Under the pieces are notes generated by a model, which worked only from the letters and a program-made list of their open reading frames with translations, made no database searches and was not told the origin of the DNA. From Allorhizobium undicola ORS 992 = ATCC 700741 (GTDB taxonomy: Bacteria > Pseudomonadota > Alphaproteobacteria > Rhizobiales > Rhizobiaceae), in assembly GCF_000621665.1 (NCBI RefSeq), contig NZ_JHXQ01000005.1, positions 124,001-188,000 of the forward strand: DNA of 64,000 nt, written 5' to 3'. The first letter of the stretch is position 1. Every line of letters starts with the position of its first letter. The position numbers and the translations under genes are program-made. Shown one piece after another: positions 19,061 through 27,712 of this stretch.

Positions 19061-19303
19061 ATGACAATGACCGATACGGACAATAAAAGACAACTTCTCC
19101 ATCTGGTCTTCGGCGGTGAGCTTAACGACCTCAACGACGTGCAGTTCCGCGATCTGAAGACGCTGGACATCGTCGGCATTTTCCCCGACTACGCCTCCGC
19201 GCTCACCGCATGGAAGTCCAAGGCCCAGATGACGGTGGACAATGCCCATATGCGCTATTTCATCGTGCATATGCACAAGTTGCTGGATCCCGCCCAGGGC
19301 TGA
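19061..19303 (+). CDS. DUF4170 protein
   Basis: This 80-residue protein has the conserved core 'LLHLVFGGELNDLNDVQFRDLKTLDIVGIFPDYASALTAWKSKAQMTVDNAHMRYFIVHMHKLLDP', typical of DUF4170, found upstream of waaA in Rhizobiales. No membrane segment or signal peptide is seen. The frame is open from 18983, but ATG 19061 starts at the conserved part. Function unknown; its constant place beside lipid A/Kdo genes suggests an envelope link. Confidence 0.85.
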   Translation: MTMTDTDNKRQLLHLVFGGELNDLNDVQFRDLKTLDIVGIFPDYASALTAWKSKAQMTVDNAHMRYFIVHMHKLLDPAQG

Positions 19304-19322
19304 TCCGCGCCAGGATTTTGCC

Positions 19323-19427
19323 GAGAGCGGTTCATTGTTTCACGGAAACATTGAACCGGTCTAACTATTTGTTTTTACGCATTTTCAGACGGAAAACCGG
19401 CTTCCACTTTTCCTGAAAATGCTCTAA
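19323..19427 (-). repeat. 105-bp composite palindromic repeat, copy 1
   Basis: Reverse complement of the sequence at 48802-48906 with a handful of differences. It joins two palindromes: AGAGCATTTTC...GAAAATGC with a GTGGAAGCCGGTTTTC core, and GGTTCAATGTTTCCGTGAAAC..GAACC. It lies between DUF4170 and waaA. Confidence 0.85.
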
Positions 19428-19564
19428 CGGACAAAAAGACCTGCGGAAAGACGCGCAAGCATCTTTCCGTTTCAATTTAAAACCGTAATCTGGAATCAAG
19501 ATCATTCTTGACCGTGGTTGGAAAAACACATGGTCAGGTCGCGACTCATCCAGGCTGGAGAATA

Positions 19565-20884
19565 ATGACCGCACTGGCCCGTATCGGATTGGCCGCCTAT
19601 CGCTGGGCAGGTATCATCGGCTATCCCGCAGCCGGTCTTGTTTTGCGCGCCCGCGCCATGCGGGGCAAGGAAGACCGCGCGCGGCTGAGCGAACGGCTGG
19701 GCCATGCCGCCTTCGAGCGTCCGCATGGCCCGCTTGTGTGGGTCCATGCCGCCAGCGTCGGCGAAATGATGGCCATCACCGCCCTGATGCGCGAACTGCG
19801 CCGCAGCCAGATCAATGTGCTTTTGACCACCGGCACCGTCACCTCGGCCGAAATTGCATGGCAGCGGTTGAAGAACGAGGTCATTCACCAGTTCGTGCCG
19901 CTCGATCTTGGCCCCGCCGTTCGCCGTTTTCTCGACCATTGGCAGCCGGATCTTGCCATTACGGTGGAATCGGAAATCTGGCCATCGACGCTGATGGAAC
20001 TCCACCAGCGGCAAATTCCGCAGATCCTCGTCAATGCGCGGCTTTCCGATCGCTCCCATGCCCGTTGGCAGCGCCACCCCGCCGTGGCGCAATCGCTGTT
20101 TTCCAAGCTGTCGCTGGTGGTGGCACAGTCGGATGTCGATGCCGAGCGCTTCCGCGATCTCGGTGCCTGGCCGGTCACGGTTTCCGGCAACATCAAGGTG
20201 GATACCGATGCGCCGCCTTGCGATCAGGCCGCTCTCTCCACTTACGAACGCCAGATCGGTCATCGCAAGACCTGGGCGGCAATTTCGACGGCGGAAGGCG
20301 AGGAAAAGCTTGCCGCCATGGTGCATCGGGCCTTGCGCGCCTCCATGGGCCAGCTCAGCATTGTCGTGCCGCGCCATCCCGACCGCTGCGACGAGATTGA
20401 AACCATGCTGGTGGCGCAGGGGCTGACGGTGGCGCGGCGCAGCCGCAACGATGCCGTGACCCCGCAGACCGATATTCTGCTGGGCGACACCATCGGCGAA
20501 ATGGGGCTTTATCTGCGGTTGACGGAAATTGCCTTTGTCGGGCGCTCGCTTTATCAGGGCGGTGGCGGTGGCAATCCGCTGGAGCCTGCCGTGCTGGGCT
20601 GCGCGGTACTGGCCGGACCGCATGTGGAAAACTTCCGCGAGACCTATCAGGCTCTGGTGCGCAACGGCGCCGCCCGCATGGTGCGCGATGCCGAAATGCT
20701 GGCCAAGGGCGTGCATTATCTGATGAATGAACATCTGGTGCGCCACAAGATGGCCGATGCGGGCATGGAGGCGGTGCAGCAGATGCGCGGCGCGCTGACC
20801 ACGACCATGAAGGTGCTGGAGCCCTACACCAATCCGCTGACGGTCAAGGCGCGGCTGGAGCCGCAACAGGCAGCTGGAGAATGA
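19565..20884 (+). CDS. waaA: 3-deoxy-D-manno-octulosonic acid (Kdo) transferase
   Basis: WaaA/KdtA attaches Kdo from CMP-Kdo to lipid A precursor at the inner face of the inner membrane. The 439-residue product from ATG 19565 (GGAG upstream) has an N-terminal membrane anchor ('LARIGLAAYRWAGIIGYPAAGLVL'), the glycosyltransferase-N motif 'VWVHAASVGEMMAI' with the catalytic Glu, 'ITVESEIWPSTL', and 'GRSLYQGGGGGNPLEPAVLGCAVLAGPHVENF' in the CMP-Kdo domain. The next gene starts inside its stop (ATGA). Confidence 0.94.
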   Translation: MTALARIGLAAYRWAGIIGYPAAGLVLRARAMRGKEDRARLSERLGHAAFERPHGPLVWVHAASVGEMMAITALMRELRRSQINVLLTTGTVTSAEIAWQRLKNEVIHQFVPLDLGPAVRRFLDHWQPDLAITVESEIWPSTLMELHQRQIPQILVNARLSDRSHARWQRHPAVAQSLFSKLSLVVAQSDVDAERFRDLGAWPVTVSGNIKVDTDAPPCDQAALSTYERQIGHRKTWAAISTAEGEEKLAAMVHRALRASMGQLSIVVPRHPDRCDEIETMLVAQGLTVARRSRNDAVTPQTDILLGDTIGEMGLYLRLTEIAFVGRSLYQGGGGGNPLEPAVLGCAVLAGPHVENFRETYQALVRNGAARMVRDAEMLAKGVHYLMNEHLVRHKMADAGMEAVQQMRGALTTTMKVLEPYTNPLTVKARLEPQQAAGE

Positions 20885-21597
20885 CGGTGCAGGCAGACGG
20901 GCGCCCCGCCATTGGCGGCATTGTTTTCGACAAGGACGGAACCTTGCTGGATTACGATGCCAGTTGGGCACCGGTAAACCGGCAATTGGCGCTGATGGCC
21001 GCCAATGGCGACCAGGGTCTTGCAAACCAGCTGCTTGCGGCCTGCGGCATGGATCCTGAAAGCGGCCATGTGGTGCCGGACAGCCTGCTTGCTGCCGGAA
21101 ACTCCGCCGAAATCGCCACAGGACTGGAAAAGGCCGGATCACCCTTCGATGCCGCCTTCCTGACGCAGGAACTGGACGGAATTTTCGCCGCCGCCACCGA
21201 GCTTTCGGTTCCCGTGACCGATCTTGCCGCGCTGTTTGCGCGCCTGAAACAGCGCGGGCTGAAAATCGGCATCGCCTCCTCCGACAATGAGCGCTCGATC
21301 CGCAATATCGTCAAACGGTTCGGGCTCGACGATCTCGTGGATTTCGTCGCCGGCTATGACAGCGGCCATGGCTGCAAGCCGGAACCCGGCATGGTTCTCG
21401 GCTTTTGCGCGGCAACCGGCCTTGCGCCGGAACAGGTTGCCGTGGTTGGCGACAATAACCACGACCTGACCATGGGCCGGGCGGCAGGCGCCGGTCTGGT
21501 GGTGGCCGTTTTGACCGGCACCGGCTCACGGCTGACGCTGGAACCGGGCTCGGACATCTGCCTCAACGATATTACCGAACTGGAAGCACATCTCTGA
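20881..21597 (+). CDS. HAD-family hydrolase (phosphoglycolate phosphatase-like)
   Basis: The 238-residue product has the HAD motifs in order: 'VFDKDGTLLDYD' (nucleophile Asp), 'IGIASSDNERS' (Ser), 'KPEPGMVLGFCAATG' (Lys) and 'VVGDNNHDLTMGRAAGAG' (Asp). A helical cap sits between motifs I and II. It overlaps the waaA stop by four bases, so it is translationally coupled with a lipopolysaccharide gene, but its substrate cannot be read from sequence. Confidence 0.88.
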   Translation: MTVQADGRPAIGGIVFDKDGTLLDYDASWAPVNRQLALMAANGDQGLANQLLAACGMDPESGHVVPDSLLAAGNSAEIATGLEKAGSPFDAAFLTQELDGIFAAATELSVPVTDLAALFARLKQRGLKIGIASSDNERSIRNIVKRFGLDDLVDFVAGYDSGHGCKPEPGMVLGFCAATGLAPEQVAVVGDNNHDLTMGRAAGAGLVVAVLTGTGSRLTLEPGSDICLNDITELEAHL

Positions 21598-21648
21598 CCC
21601 TGCCACCCTGCCCGCGAGGGCCGGCAGCAAGTGCCACGCCATACATCG

Positions 21649-21701
21649 GATTTAAAGTTTTACAGCCTCCTTTATCGTTTGATAAAACGCACGGCGCTGT
21701 A
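21649..21701 (+). repeat. RIME1/Bru-RS-type element, half copy
   Basis: Only the TTTAAAGT.TTACAGC..CCTTT..CGTTTGATAAAACGCACGGCGCTGTA half remains, ending with the terminal TA at 21700-21701, 22 bases before lpxK. Confidence 0.75.
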
Positions 21702-21723
21702 GCATCGGCATAAAGGACGAGCC

Positions 21724-22779
21724 ATGGTAACGTCTCCCTCCTTCTGGTGGCATGGCAAGGGCGGCTGGCAGAGCCTTGCACTTGCGCCGCTTAGCCTCGT
21801 CTACGGCCATATCAGCGGCGCCCGCATGGCGCGGGGCGTGCGGCACCGCGTGCAGCTTCCGGTCATCTGCATCGGCAATTTCGTGCTGGGCGGCGCTGGC
21901 AAGACCCCAACCGCCCTTGCGCTGGCGCGGGCGGCACAGGCCATGGGCCTCAAGCCCGGCTTTCTCAGTCGCGGTTATGGTGGCAGGCTGAAGCGCACCA
22001 CCCTTGTCGATCCGGCCCGCCATCTTGCCGCCGATGTCGGCGATGAGCCACTGCTGCTGGCGCGGGAGGCCGTGACCGTCATTTCCCCCCGTCGTGTCGA
22101 AGGGGCCGAAGCCTTGCGCGCCGCAGGCGTTGATCTCATCATCATGGATGACGGTTTCCAGAGTGCAAGGCTTGCCATCGATTTTGCCTTGCTGGTGGTG
22201 GATAGCCGCCGGGGTCTCGGCAATGGCAAGGTGTTTCCCGCAGGCCCGCTTCGCGCCCCCCTGCCCCGGCAACTGGCCGCCATGGACGCCGTTTTACAGG
22301 TGGGAACGGCCGATGGCGCTGAGCCGCTTGTGCGCAAGGTGGCGCGGCTTGGCAAGCCCGTGCTGCTTGGCAAGGTGCAGCCCCGCCCGGTGGATCTGGA
22401 ACATCCTCACGACAACGGGGAAGAGCTGAAGGCAAAACAGGTTCTGGCCTATTGCGGCATTGCCGATCCGGAAAAATTCCATCGCACCCTGCGCGACATG
22501 GGCGCCAATCTCGCCGAAATCCGCGCCTTCGGCGACCACCAGCCCCTCACGCCCCGCCAGATGGACGACCTGCTCGACACAGCCCGCCGACACAAGCTGC
22601 AACTTGTCACGACCGCCAAGGATTTCGTGCGGCTGAAGGGCGGCGCCGGGCGGGCCGGGGAGCTTGCCGAACGCTCGATCGTGGTGGAAATCGACATCGT
22701 TTTCGACGATCCCTCCGCGCCGAAACGCATTATCGAAAAAGCGCAGGCGCGCTTCAGAGACGCAGGAAAAATCCTTTAG
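21724..22779 (+). CDS. lpxK: tetraacyldisaccharide 4'-kinase
   Basis: LpxK phosphorylates the 4' position of the lipid A disaccharide at the inner membrane. The 351-residue product has a short N-terminal membrane-associated segment, Walker A 'GNFVLGGAGKTPTALAL', the family motif 'DEPLLLAREAVTVIS', and 'IIMDDGFQS' (catalytic Asp-Asp region), then 'GKVFPAGPLRAPL'. Its stop TAG forms the first bases of a palindromic repeat. It completes the waaA-HAD-lpxK group. Confidence 0.94.
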   Translation: MVTSPSFWWHGKGGWQSLALAPLSLVYGHISGARMARGVRHRVQLPVICIGNFVLGGAGKTPTALALARAAQAMGLKPGFLSRGYGGRLKRTTLVDPARHLAADVGDEPLLLAREAVTVISPRRVEGAEALRAAGVDLIIMDDGFQSARLAIDFALLVVDSRRGLGNGKVFPAGPLRAPLPRQLAAMDAVLQVGTADGAEPLVRKVARLGKPVLLGKVQPRPVDLEHPHDNGEELKAKQVLAYCGIADPEKFHRTLRDMGANLAEIRAFGDHQPLTPRQMDDLLDTARRHKLQLVTTAKDFVRLKGGAGRAGELAERSIVVEIDIVFDDPSAPKRIIEKAQARFRDAGKIL

Positions 22780-22824
22780 AGCATTTTCAGGAAAACCGGT
22801 TTCCACTTTTCCTGAAAATGCTCT
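22778..22824. repeat. 47-bp near-perfect palindrome after lpxK
   Basis: AGAGCATTTTCAGGAAAA and TTTTCCTGAAAATGCTCT flank CCGGTTTCCAC. It is a minimal form of the repeat seen at 19.3, 48.8, 9.9 and 60.1 kb. It could also act as a 3' hairpin for lpxK mRNA. Confidence 0.8.
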
Positions 22825-22850
22825 ACAGCGCCGTGCGTTTTATCAAACGC

Positions 22851-23219
22851 TACAGTACACGACGCTTAGGCATGTGGCGTGGCCTACCCCCCTCTGCCTT
22901 GCCAGGCATCTCCCCCTCAAGGGGGAGATTGCAATACGGACAAAGCGCCATTCTTCAAAGACTATTTGTGATGACGGCCTTTTTCAAGGATTTAGGCAAG
23001 GCCTTCATCTTGCCGATCTCCCCCCTTGAGGGCAGGGCAATCGCATATGCGGAACAAACATGGAATCTGCGAGCATTTGTTCTTGCAACGATTCCGTTTT
23101 GTTCGCCCTTCGATTCCTCGAAATCGGTCATATGCGATTGCCCTGCCTTGAGGGGGAGATGTCCGGCAGGACAGAGGGGGGGTAAGCCACACGCTAAACC
23201 CTAGCGTCGTGTACTGTGA
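22851..23219 (+). mobile_element. 369-bp non-autonomous element with 9-bp target duplication
   Basis: The ends are inverted repeats (ACAGTACACGACGCT on the left; its complement AGCGTCGTGTACTGT on the right), with imperfect pairing continuing inward through TAGG...GTGG..TACCCCC. Direct repeats ATCAAACGC (22842-22850 and 23220-23228) flank it. No transposase frame is present. The inside has C-run/G-run arms (CTCCCCCTCAAGGGGGAG) and a further insertion at 23031-23147. A partial relative lies at 57279-57411. Confidence 0.85.
23031..23147 (+). mobile_element. 117-bp palindromic element nested in the 369-bp element
   Basis: It has perfect 19-bp terminal inverted repeats (GGCAGGGCAATCGCATATG). TTGAG occurs on both sides (23026-23030 and 23148-23152). 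Removing 117 bp plus one TTGAG restores the CTCCCCCCTTGAGGGGGAGATG run exactly as found in the relative at 57.3 kb. Confidence 0.85.
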
Positions 23220-23320
23220 TCAAACGCACGAGGGACGCTGTAACACTTTAAAGCTGCTGCATAATTCTCACCTTAAATCGATTCCGATTTAAGGAATTAT
23301 GCAGTAGGATCAAAACTCGA

Positions 23321-23551
23321 TCAGCGCCGCTGGTTCGGCAGGTTTCCGGCGCGCTTTTCGGCCTCCAGCGAAGCGGCGGCATCCACGTAAGCTTCCTGAC
23401 GATCCACACTCCAGTATTTCAGTTCGTCCACCATGATCGGCCGCCCGGTCATGGCGCAGATCACATGGGAACCGGGGGTAAGAATCTGAAAATCGCCATC
23501 CAGATAGCGCAATCTGGCTTCCTTGCCGCTTCCGCCTTCGAACCGGTTCAT
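23321..23551 (-). CDS. DUF2093 protein
   Basis: This 76-residue protein matches the small DUF2093 family of Rhizobiales: 'MNRFEGGSGKEARLRYLDGDFQILTPGSHVICAMTGRPIMVDELKYWSVDRQEAYVDA'. ATG 23551 has AGGAG upstream; an in-frame extension to 23635 is not conserved in style. It lies 86 bases downstream of mutL on the same strand. Function unknown; a single Cys and no signal peptide are seen. Confidence 0.87.
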   Translation of the reverse strand: MNRFEGGSGKEARLRYLDGDFQILTPGSHVICAMTGRPIMVDELKYWSVDRQEAYVDAAASLEAEKRAGNLPNQRR

Positions 23552-23637
23552 GATCTGCTCCTGTCTTCTTGCAAGGCGCGGACGCCTGCGCATCGTCGCG
23601 CCCCGGTCATATCGCATAATGGCAAGACGCCGCAAGG

Positions 23638-25467
23638 TCAGCTACGGCCGAAGAGCCGCTCGATGTCGGCAAGCTTCAGCTCGACATAGGTTGGCCTGCC
23701 GTGATTGCACTGGCCAGAGCCCGGCGTTTCCTCCATCTTGCGCAGCAGGGCATTCATTTCCTCCGCCCGCAGCACCCGGCCCGAGCGTACCGAACCGTGG
23801 CAGGCCATGGTGGCGGCTACATGTTCCAGGCGTGCGAAAAGTCCGCCCGCCGTTTCCCATTCGGCGATCTCGTCGGCAAGCTGGCGCAAAAGCGAGGGCA
23901 CATCCATTTCTCCCAGCATGGCAGGGGTTTCGCGCACCGCCATGGCGCCCGGCCCGAACCGCTCCAAAGCCAGCCCGAGCCTGTCGAATTCCTGCGCGTG
24001 CGCGGCCAGCCGGTCGCAATCCTCCTCAGGCAAATCGACGATTTCAGGAATAAGCAGCCCCTGCGAGGGAAGGCGGCGTCCGCTCAGCGCCTTGCGCATA
24101 TCTTCGAAGACCAGTCTCTCATGCGCGGCGTGCTGATCGACGATCACAAGCCCGTCGCGGGTCTGGGCCACGATGTAATTGGCATGAAGCTGGGCACGTG
24201 CGGCACCCAACGGAAAATCCCGCTCGACGGCCTGCCGCGTCTCGATCGGCGCGGCCTCGCTGCGGGCCGTTGGCATGGCGAGGCTATCGAAACGGCCCTG
24301 CGGCGTTTCCGCAAGACCCGGCTGCATAAGGCCGCTTGCCAGCGGACGGCTGGGCGAGCTTGCCGGCGTCCACCCGGCATTGCCGCCCGCCGATGTGCCA
24401 AACCCGCCCATGCCGGGACGGAAAGCGCGCAACATGGCCCCTGCCCCCGCCGTGGAAGGGCGCGCGCCCTCCCGCGTCAGCGCCTCGCGGATGGCCCCGA
24501 CAATCAGGCCGCGCACAAGGCCCGCATCGCGAAACCGCACATCCGATTTTGCCGGATGCACATTGACGTCCACCAGCGCCGGATCGAGCGTGATCGATAG
24601 TACCGCCACCGGATAACGCCCCTGTGGCACCGTTTCGGCATAGGCGCCGCGAATGGCGGAGAGGATGAGCTTATCCTGCACGGGCCTGCCATTGACGAAG
24701 GCATATTGATGCGCCGCATTGCCGCGATTGAAGGTGGGGATACCGGCAAAGCCGGTGAGGGCCACATCCTCGCGCACGGCATCGAGCGCTATGGCATTGT
24801 CGCGGAAATCCGCACCCAGTATCTGGGCGATGCGGGCAAGATGGTCATCGCCGGTGGCTGGAAATTCCAGCGCCGAGCGATCCGTGCCCGAAAGCACGAA
24901 GCGGATGGCGGGAAAGGCAATCGCCATGCGCTTGACCACTTCGGTAATGGCGCCAGCCTCTGCCCTTTCGCTTTTCATGAATTTCAGCCGGGCGGGCGTG
25001 GCGAAAAACAGATCCCGCACCTCCACCACCGTGCCGAAATTGCCCGGCGCCGGACCGACCTCGGACACCTTTCCCCCTTCCACCTGAATGCGCAGCGCAT
25101 GGGGCGCGCCCTGCCTGCGGGTGGAAATCGAAAGGCGGGCCACGGAGCCGATGGAGGGCAGCGCCTCGCCGCGGAAGCCGAGGCTGCGAATCTCGTCCAG
25201 CGAACCGTCCAGCTTGGAAGTGCAATGGCGGCGCACCGCCAGCTCCAGGTCCCGCGCATCCATGCCAAAGCCGTTATCGGTCACGCGCAACAGCGCCTTG
25301 CCACCGCCGGCAGTGGCAATGTCGATGCGTGTCGCGCCGGCATCGATGGCGTTTTCGATCAATTCCTTGGCAGCGCTGGCCGGTCGCTCCACGACCTCGC
25401 CCGCGGCAATCTGGTTGATCAGGGTTTCAGGAAGTTGCTTGACGGTCATGTTTTTCTTTTCCGGCAT
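23638..25467 (-). CDS. mutL: DNA mismatch repair protein MutL
   Basis: MutL links mismatch recognition by MutS to strand removal. The 609-residue product has the GHKL ATPase motifs '[16 protein letters not shown]', 'DNGFGM' and '[16 protein letters not shown]', a linker of ~100 low-conservation residues, and a C-terminal domain with the endonuclease motif DQHA(x)2E(x)4E ('[12 protein letters not shown]') plus 'ACHGSVR' and 'CNHGRPT' metal-site elements. So it is the nicking type, as in organisms without MutH. Start ATG 25467 has GGGAGGGCGG; ATG 25449 ('[10 protein letters not shown]') is the alternative. Confidence 0.94.
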   Translation of the reverse strand: MPEKKNMTVKQLPETLINQIAAGEVVERPASAAKELIENAIDAGATRIDIATAGGGKALLRVTDNGFGMDARDLELAVRRHCTSKLDGSLDEIRSLGFRGEALPSIGSVARLSISTRRQGAPHALRIQVEGGKVSEVGPAPGNFGTVVEVRDLFFATPARLKFMKSERAEAGAITEVVKRMAIAFPAIRFVLSGTDRSALEFPATGDDHLARIAQILGADFRDNAIALDAVREDVALTGFAGIPTFNRGNAAHQYAFVNGRPVQDKLILSAIRGAYAETVPQGRYPVAVLSITLDPALVDVNVHPAKSDVRFRDAGLVRGLIVGAIREALTREGARPSTAGAGAMLRAFRPGMGGFGTSAGGNAGWTPASSPSRPLASGLMQPGLAETPQGRFDSLAMPTARSEAAPIETRQAVERDFPLGAARAQLHANYIVAQTRDGLVIVDQHAAHERLVFEDMRKALSGRRLPSQGLLIPEIVDLPEEDCDRLAAHAQEFDRLGLALERFGPGAMAVRETPAMLGEMDVPSLLRQLADEIAEWETAGGLFARLEHVAATMACHGSVRSGRVLRAEEMNALLRKMEETPGSGQCNHGRPTYVELKLADIERLFGRS

Positions 25468-25721
25468 TTCCGCCCTCCCGAAAAGCCCCCGGCAGCCACT
25501 CTCCCCAGAAACGGCAATCCAGACGATATTAAGCAGGCGTTAATCACAAACCAATAGGATTGTCGGGAAACGGGAGAGTGAAAACCGGCCCCGGCCGGAC
25601 GATGCGTAAAACAATTCCCTCTGAAGCGACCCGGCATTTGCGCCAAATTCCGGGCTGTCCTCAAGGCCACCGGGACTGCGCACCGCCTGCAAGCGGTGGC
25701 CAAGGTCTCTGGAGAGCAGGT

Positions 25722-27377
25722 ATGGAACGACATGCGATGACGGAGTGCGCCCTGGAGCGCGGCCTGCTGGACGCCGTTTGCGACACACAGGGCAGCGCGC
25801 TGCTGGTCATCGATCGCGACGACCTGATCGTCTATGGCAGTCCGCTGGTGCTGAACTTCTTTCCGGTTTCGGAATTTTACCTTCGTCCGGGCACGCGACT
25901 GCGCGATTTTCTGGGCGCGGTTCATGACCATTGCATTCGCCTGGTACCCTCCGCGCCCCCGCGCGAGGAGTGGATTGCAGAGCGCGTTTCCGCCCAATGG
26001 CGCGAGCGCTGGGAAGACGTCGAGCGCACCGTGAAGGGCCGCATGATGCGTCTGGCCAAACGCCGCCTGCCCTCAGGCTTCGGCCTCTGCGTCATGACCG
26101 ATGTGACCGAGCAGAAAAAACGCGACGAACAATGGAAGACCGATCAGGAACGCATCGAGGTGACGGAAGAAATACTCGATAGCCTGCCGCATCCGCTTTT
26201 CGTGCTGGACGAAGACAGGACAATCGTCGCGGTCAACCGTGCCGTGGCATCGGCCGCGGGTGCTGGCCTTCAGGGCGTTCAGGGCGAAAAGGCCAGCGCC
26301 GTCTTCGCCCCCGCCTTTCTTGCCGATCTGGAGCGAACGGCCCCGCAGCTTCGCGCCAATGATGCGCCGCTGCCGCTGGCAAGGCCGGGCATATGGCTTT
26401 CATCGGCAATGCGGGCCGGACGGCTCTTTACCATGGTCAGTCTCACTGCCGGGCAGATGCAGGATAGAACGCTCTTCCTCAGCCAACCGCACGCCGAGAC
26501 CGGCAAAGAGACCCCGAGCCTCGACCTGGCCGGCATGAGGGTGCTGGCCATCAGCAGCGATGCGGGCTTCAACCAGCGCATGGCCAGGCTGCTCGCGCAA
26601 GCAGGCGCGGATAGCTGCACGCTGGATATGGCAACCGATATGCGCCCCTTTCTTGCCGCCGCACACGCGGCGGGCGTGGCGATCGACCTTGTGCTGGTTG
26701 ACCGGCGTATGCCGCCGGCCTGTGCCGCACTGGCACGGGAACACGGTCTTGCGACCATTGTCCTTGCCCATGACTGGGCGGACGCCATGCTGATACGTCA
26801 AATCCAGTCGATCCACAGTGAAACGGAAACCGTAACCGAGGCGGCACCCGCCTTTCGTGCCGCGGCCGCGGGCACCACGCAGGATGAAGGCCATGCAAGG
26901 CTGGCGGCGGCTCCCGCCCCCATGTCCTCACCTGAGCCGCTTGCCACCGCCGGGACCGGCCTTCCAGACGGCACCAAAGCCGATCCCTCCGCCATTCTGG
27001 TCGTCGAGGACAATGACGTGAACCAGATCGTGTTTTCGCAAATTCTGGAAGGATTGGGCTGCCGCTATACAATCGCCGCAAGCGGCGCCGAGGCCTTGCG
27101 GATCTGGACGCAAACCCGCCCGGATGTGGTGCTGATGGACATCTCGCTGCCCGACATAAACGGGCTTGAGCTGACACGGGCCATGCGCCGCCATGAGGAA
27201 AATACCCGGCAACGCAGCCTGATTGTCGGCGTGCTCGTGCCTGCCTTCGACCAGGACAAGCCGAAATGTCTGGCGGCTGGCATGGATGACGCCATCGTCA
27301 AGCCACTCAGCCCTGACATGATAGAACATCTTCTCAGCCGTCACGGCCTGCTGGAAAAGGTGGCTGTCCGCGCCTGA
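25722..27377 (+). CDS. PAS-domain and tandem receiver-like signalling protein
   Basis: The 551-residue product has no kinase or output domain. In order: two PAS-like regions (about 15-130, and 150-250 with 'ILDSLPHPLFVLDEDRTIVAVNRA'), a degenerate receiver-like domain (about 266-365, 'LVLVDRRMPP'), an Ala/Pro-rich linker, and a receiver (about 424-545) with acidic pair 'VVEDNDVNQ', phospho-Asp 'VLMDISLPD' and Lys in 'VKPLS'. The switch Thr/Ser of the last domain is replaced by Leu ('VGVLVPAF'). Start ATG 25722 follows GGAGAGCAGG; the open frame to 25560 is rejected. It precedes a GGDEF-EAL gene. Confidence 0.75.
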   Translation: MERHAMTECALERGLLDAVCDTQGSALLVIDRDDLIVYGSPLVLNFFPVSEFYLRPGTRLRDFLGAVHDHCIRLVPSAPPREEWIAERVSAQWRERWEDVERTVKGRMMRLAKRRLPSGFGLCVMTDVTEQKKRDEQWKTDQERIEVTEEILDSLPHPLFVLDEDRTIVAVNRAVASAAGAGLQGVQGEKASAVFAPAFLADLERTAPQLRANDAPLPLARPGIWLSSAMRAGRLFTMVSLTAGQMQDRTLFLSQPHAETGKETPSLDLAGMRVLAISSDAGFNQRMARLLAQAGADSCTLDMATDMRPFLAAAHAAGVAIDLVLVDRRMPPACAALAREHGLATIVLAHDWADAMLIRQIQSIHSETETVTEAAPAFRAAAAGTTQDEGHARLAAAPAPMSSPEPLATAGTGLPDGTKADPSAILVVEDNDVNQIVFSQILEGLGCRYTIAASGAEALRIWTQTRPDVVLMDISLPDINGLELTRAMRRHEENTRQRSLIVGVLVPAFDQDKPKCLAAGMDDAIVKPLSPDMIEHLLSRHGLLEKVAVRA

Positions 27378-27712
27378 AACCATTCCAGGTGCCGGTCTTG
27401 ATAAAACCGTTTGCGGACATAAATTTCCCCGGCCTTTGCTGGCGCAATGCCCGCGCTTTCGCCGCGCGACGCCGCTGCAAACGGGCGCAAACGGCAAATT
27501 CAGCCCACTAGTATAAATCAGGGGTAAAAATCCACATGTCGCGAAGCTGCGGAAACTAAAAATTTATTAGGGTTTCGTGACCATCTTCGGGGTGAAGGCG
27601 CAAGGCCCGGTTAACTGCTTGACAAGACGCTTTTTCAATTAGCGAGACAAGCTCAAGCACCGGGTTTATTGTTGTCTGAGACGCAACCCGAAGTGTTTTG
27701 CAAGGATTTTCG
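27378..27712. other. 335-bp leader before the GGDEF-EAL gene
   Basis: No gene is seen. A TTGACA at 27619 could be part of a promoter but has no good partner at the right spacing. A short A/T-rich stretch (27555-27570) stands out from the GC-rich surroundings. Confidence 0.35.

Larger units (their letters stand above)
22824..23307 (-). repeat. RIME1/Bru-RS-type element interrupted by another element
   Basis: The two parts 22824-22850 and 23229-23307 add up to exactly 106 bp and read as a normal intact copy when joined. The break lies in the arm/loop of the first palindrome, after ATCAAACGC; that 9-mer is repeated at 23220-23228. Confidence 0.92.

Noticed and set aside
27600..27645. Sigma-70 or CtrA promoter before the GGDEF-EAL gene
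   Set aside because: TTGACA is present but without a matching -10, and TTAA occurs only as one half of a CtrA-type site.
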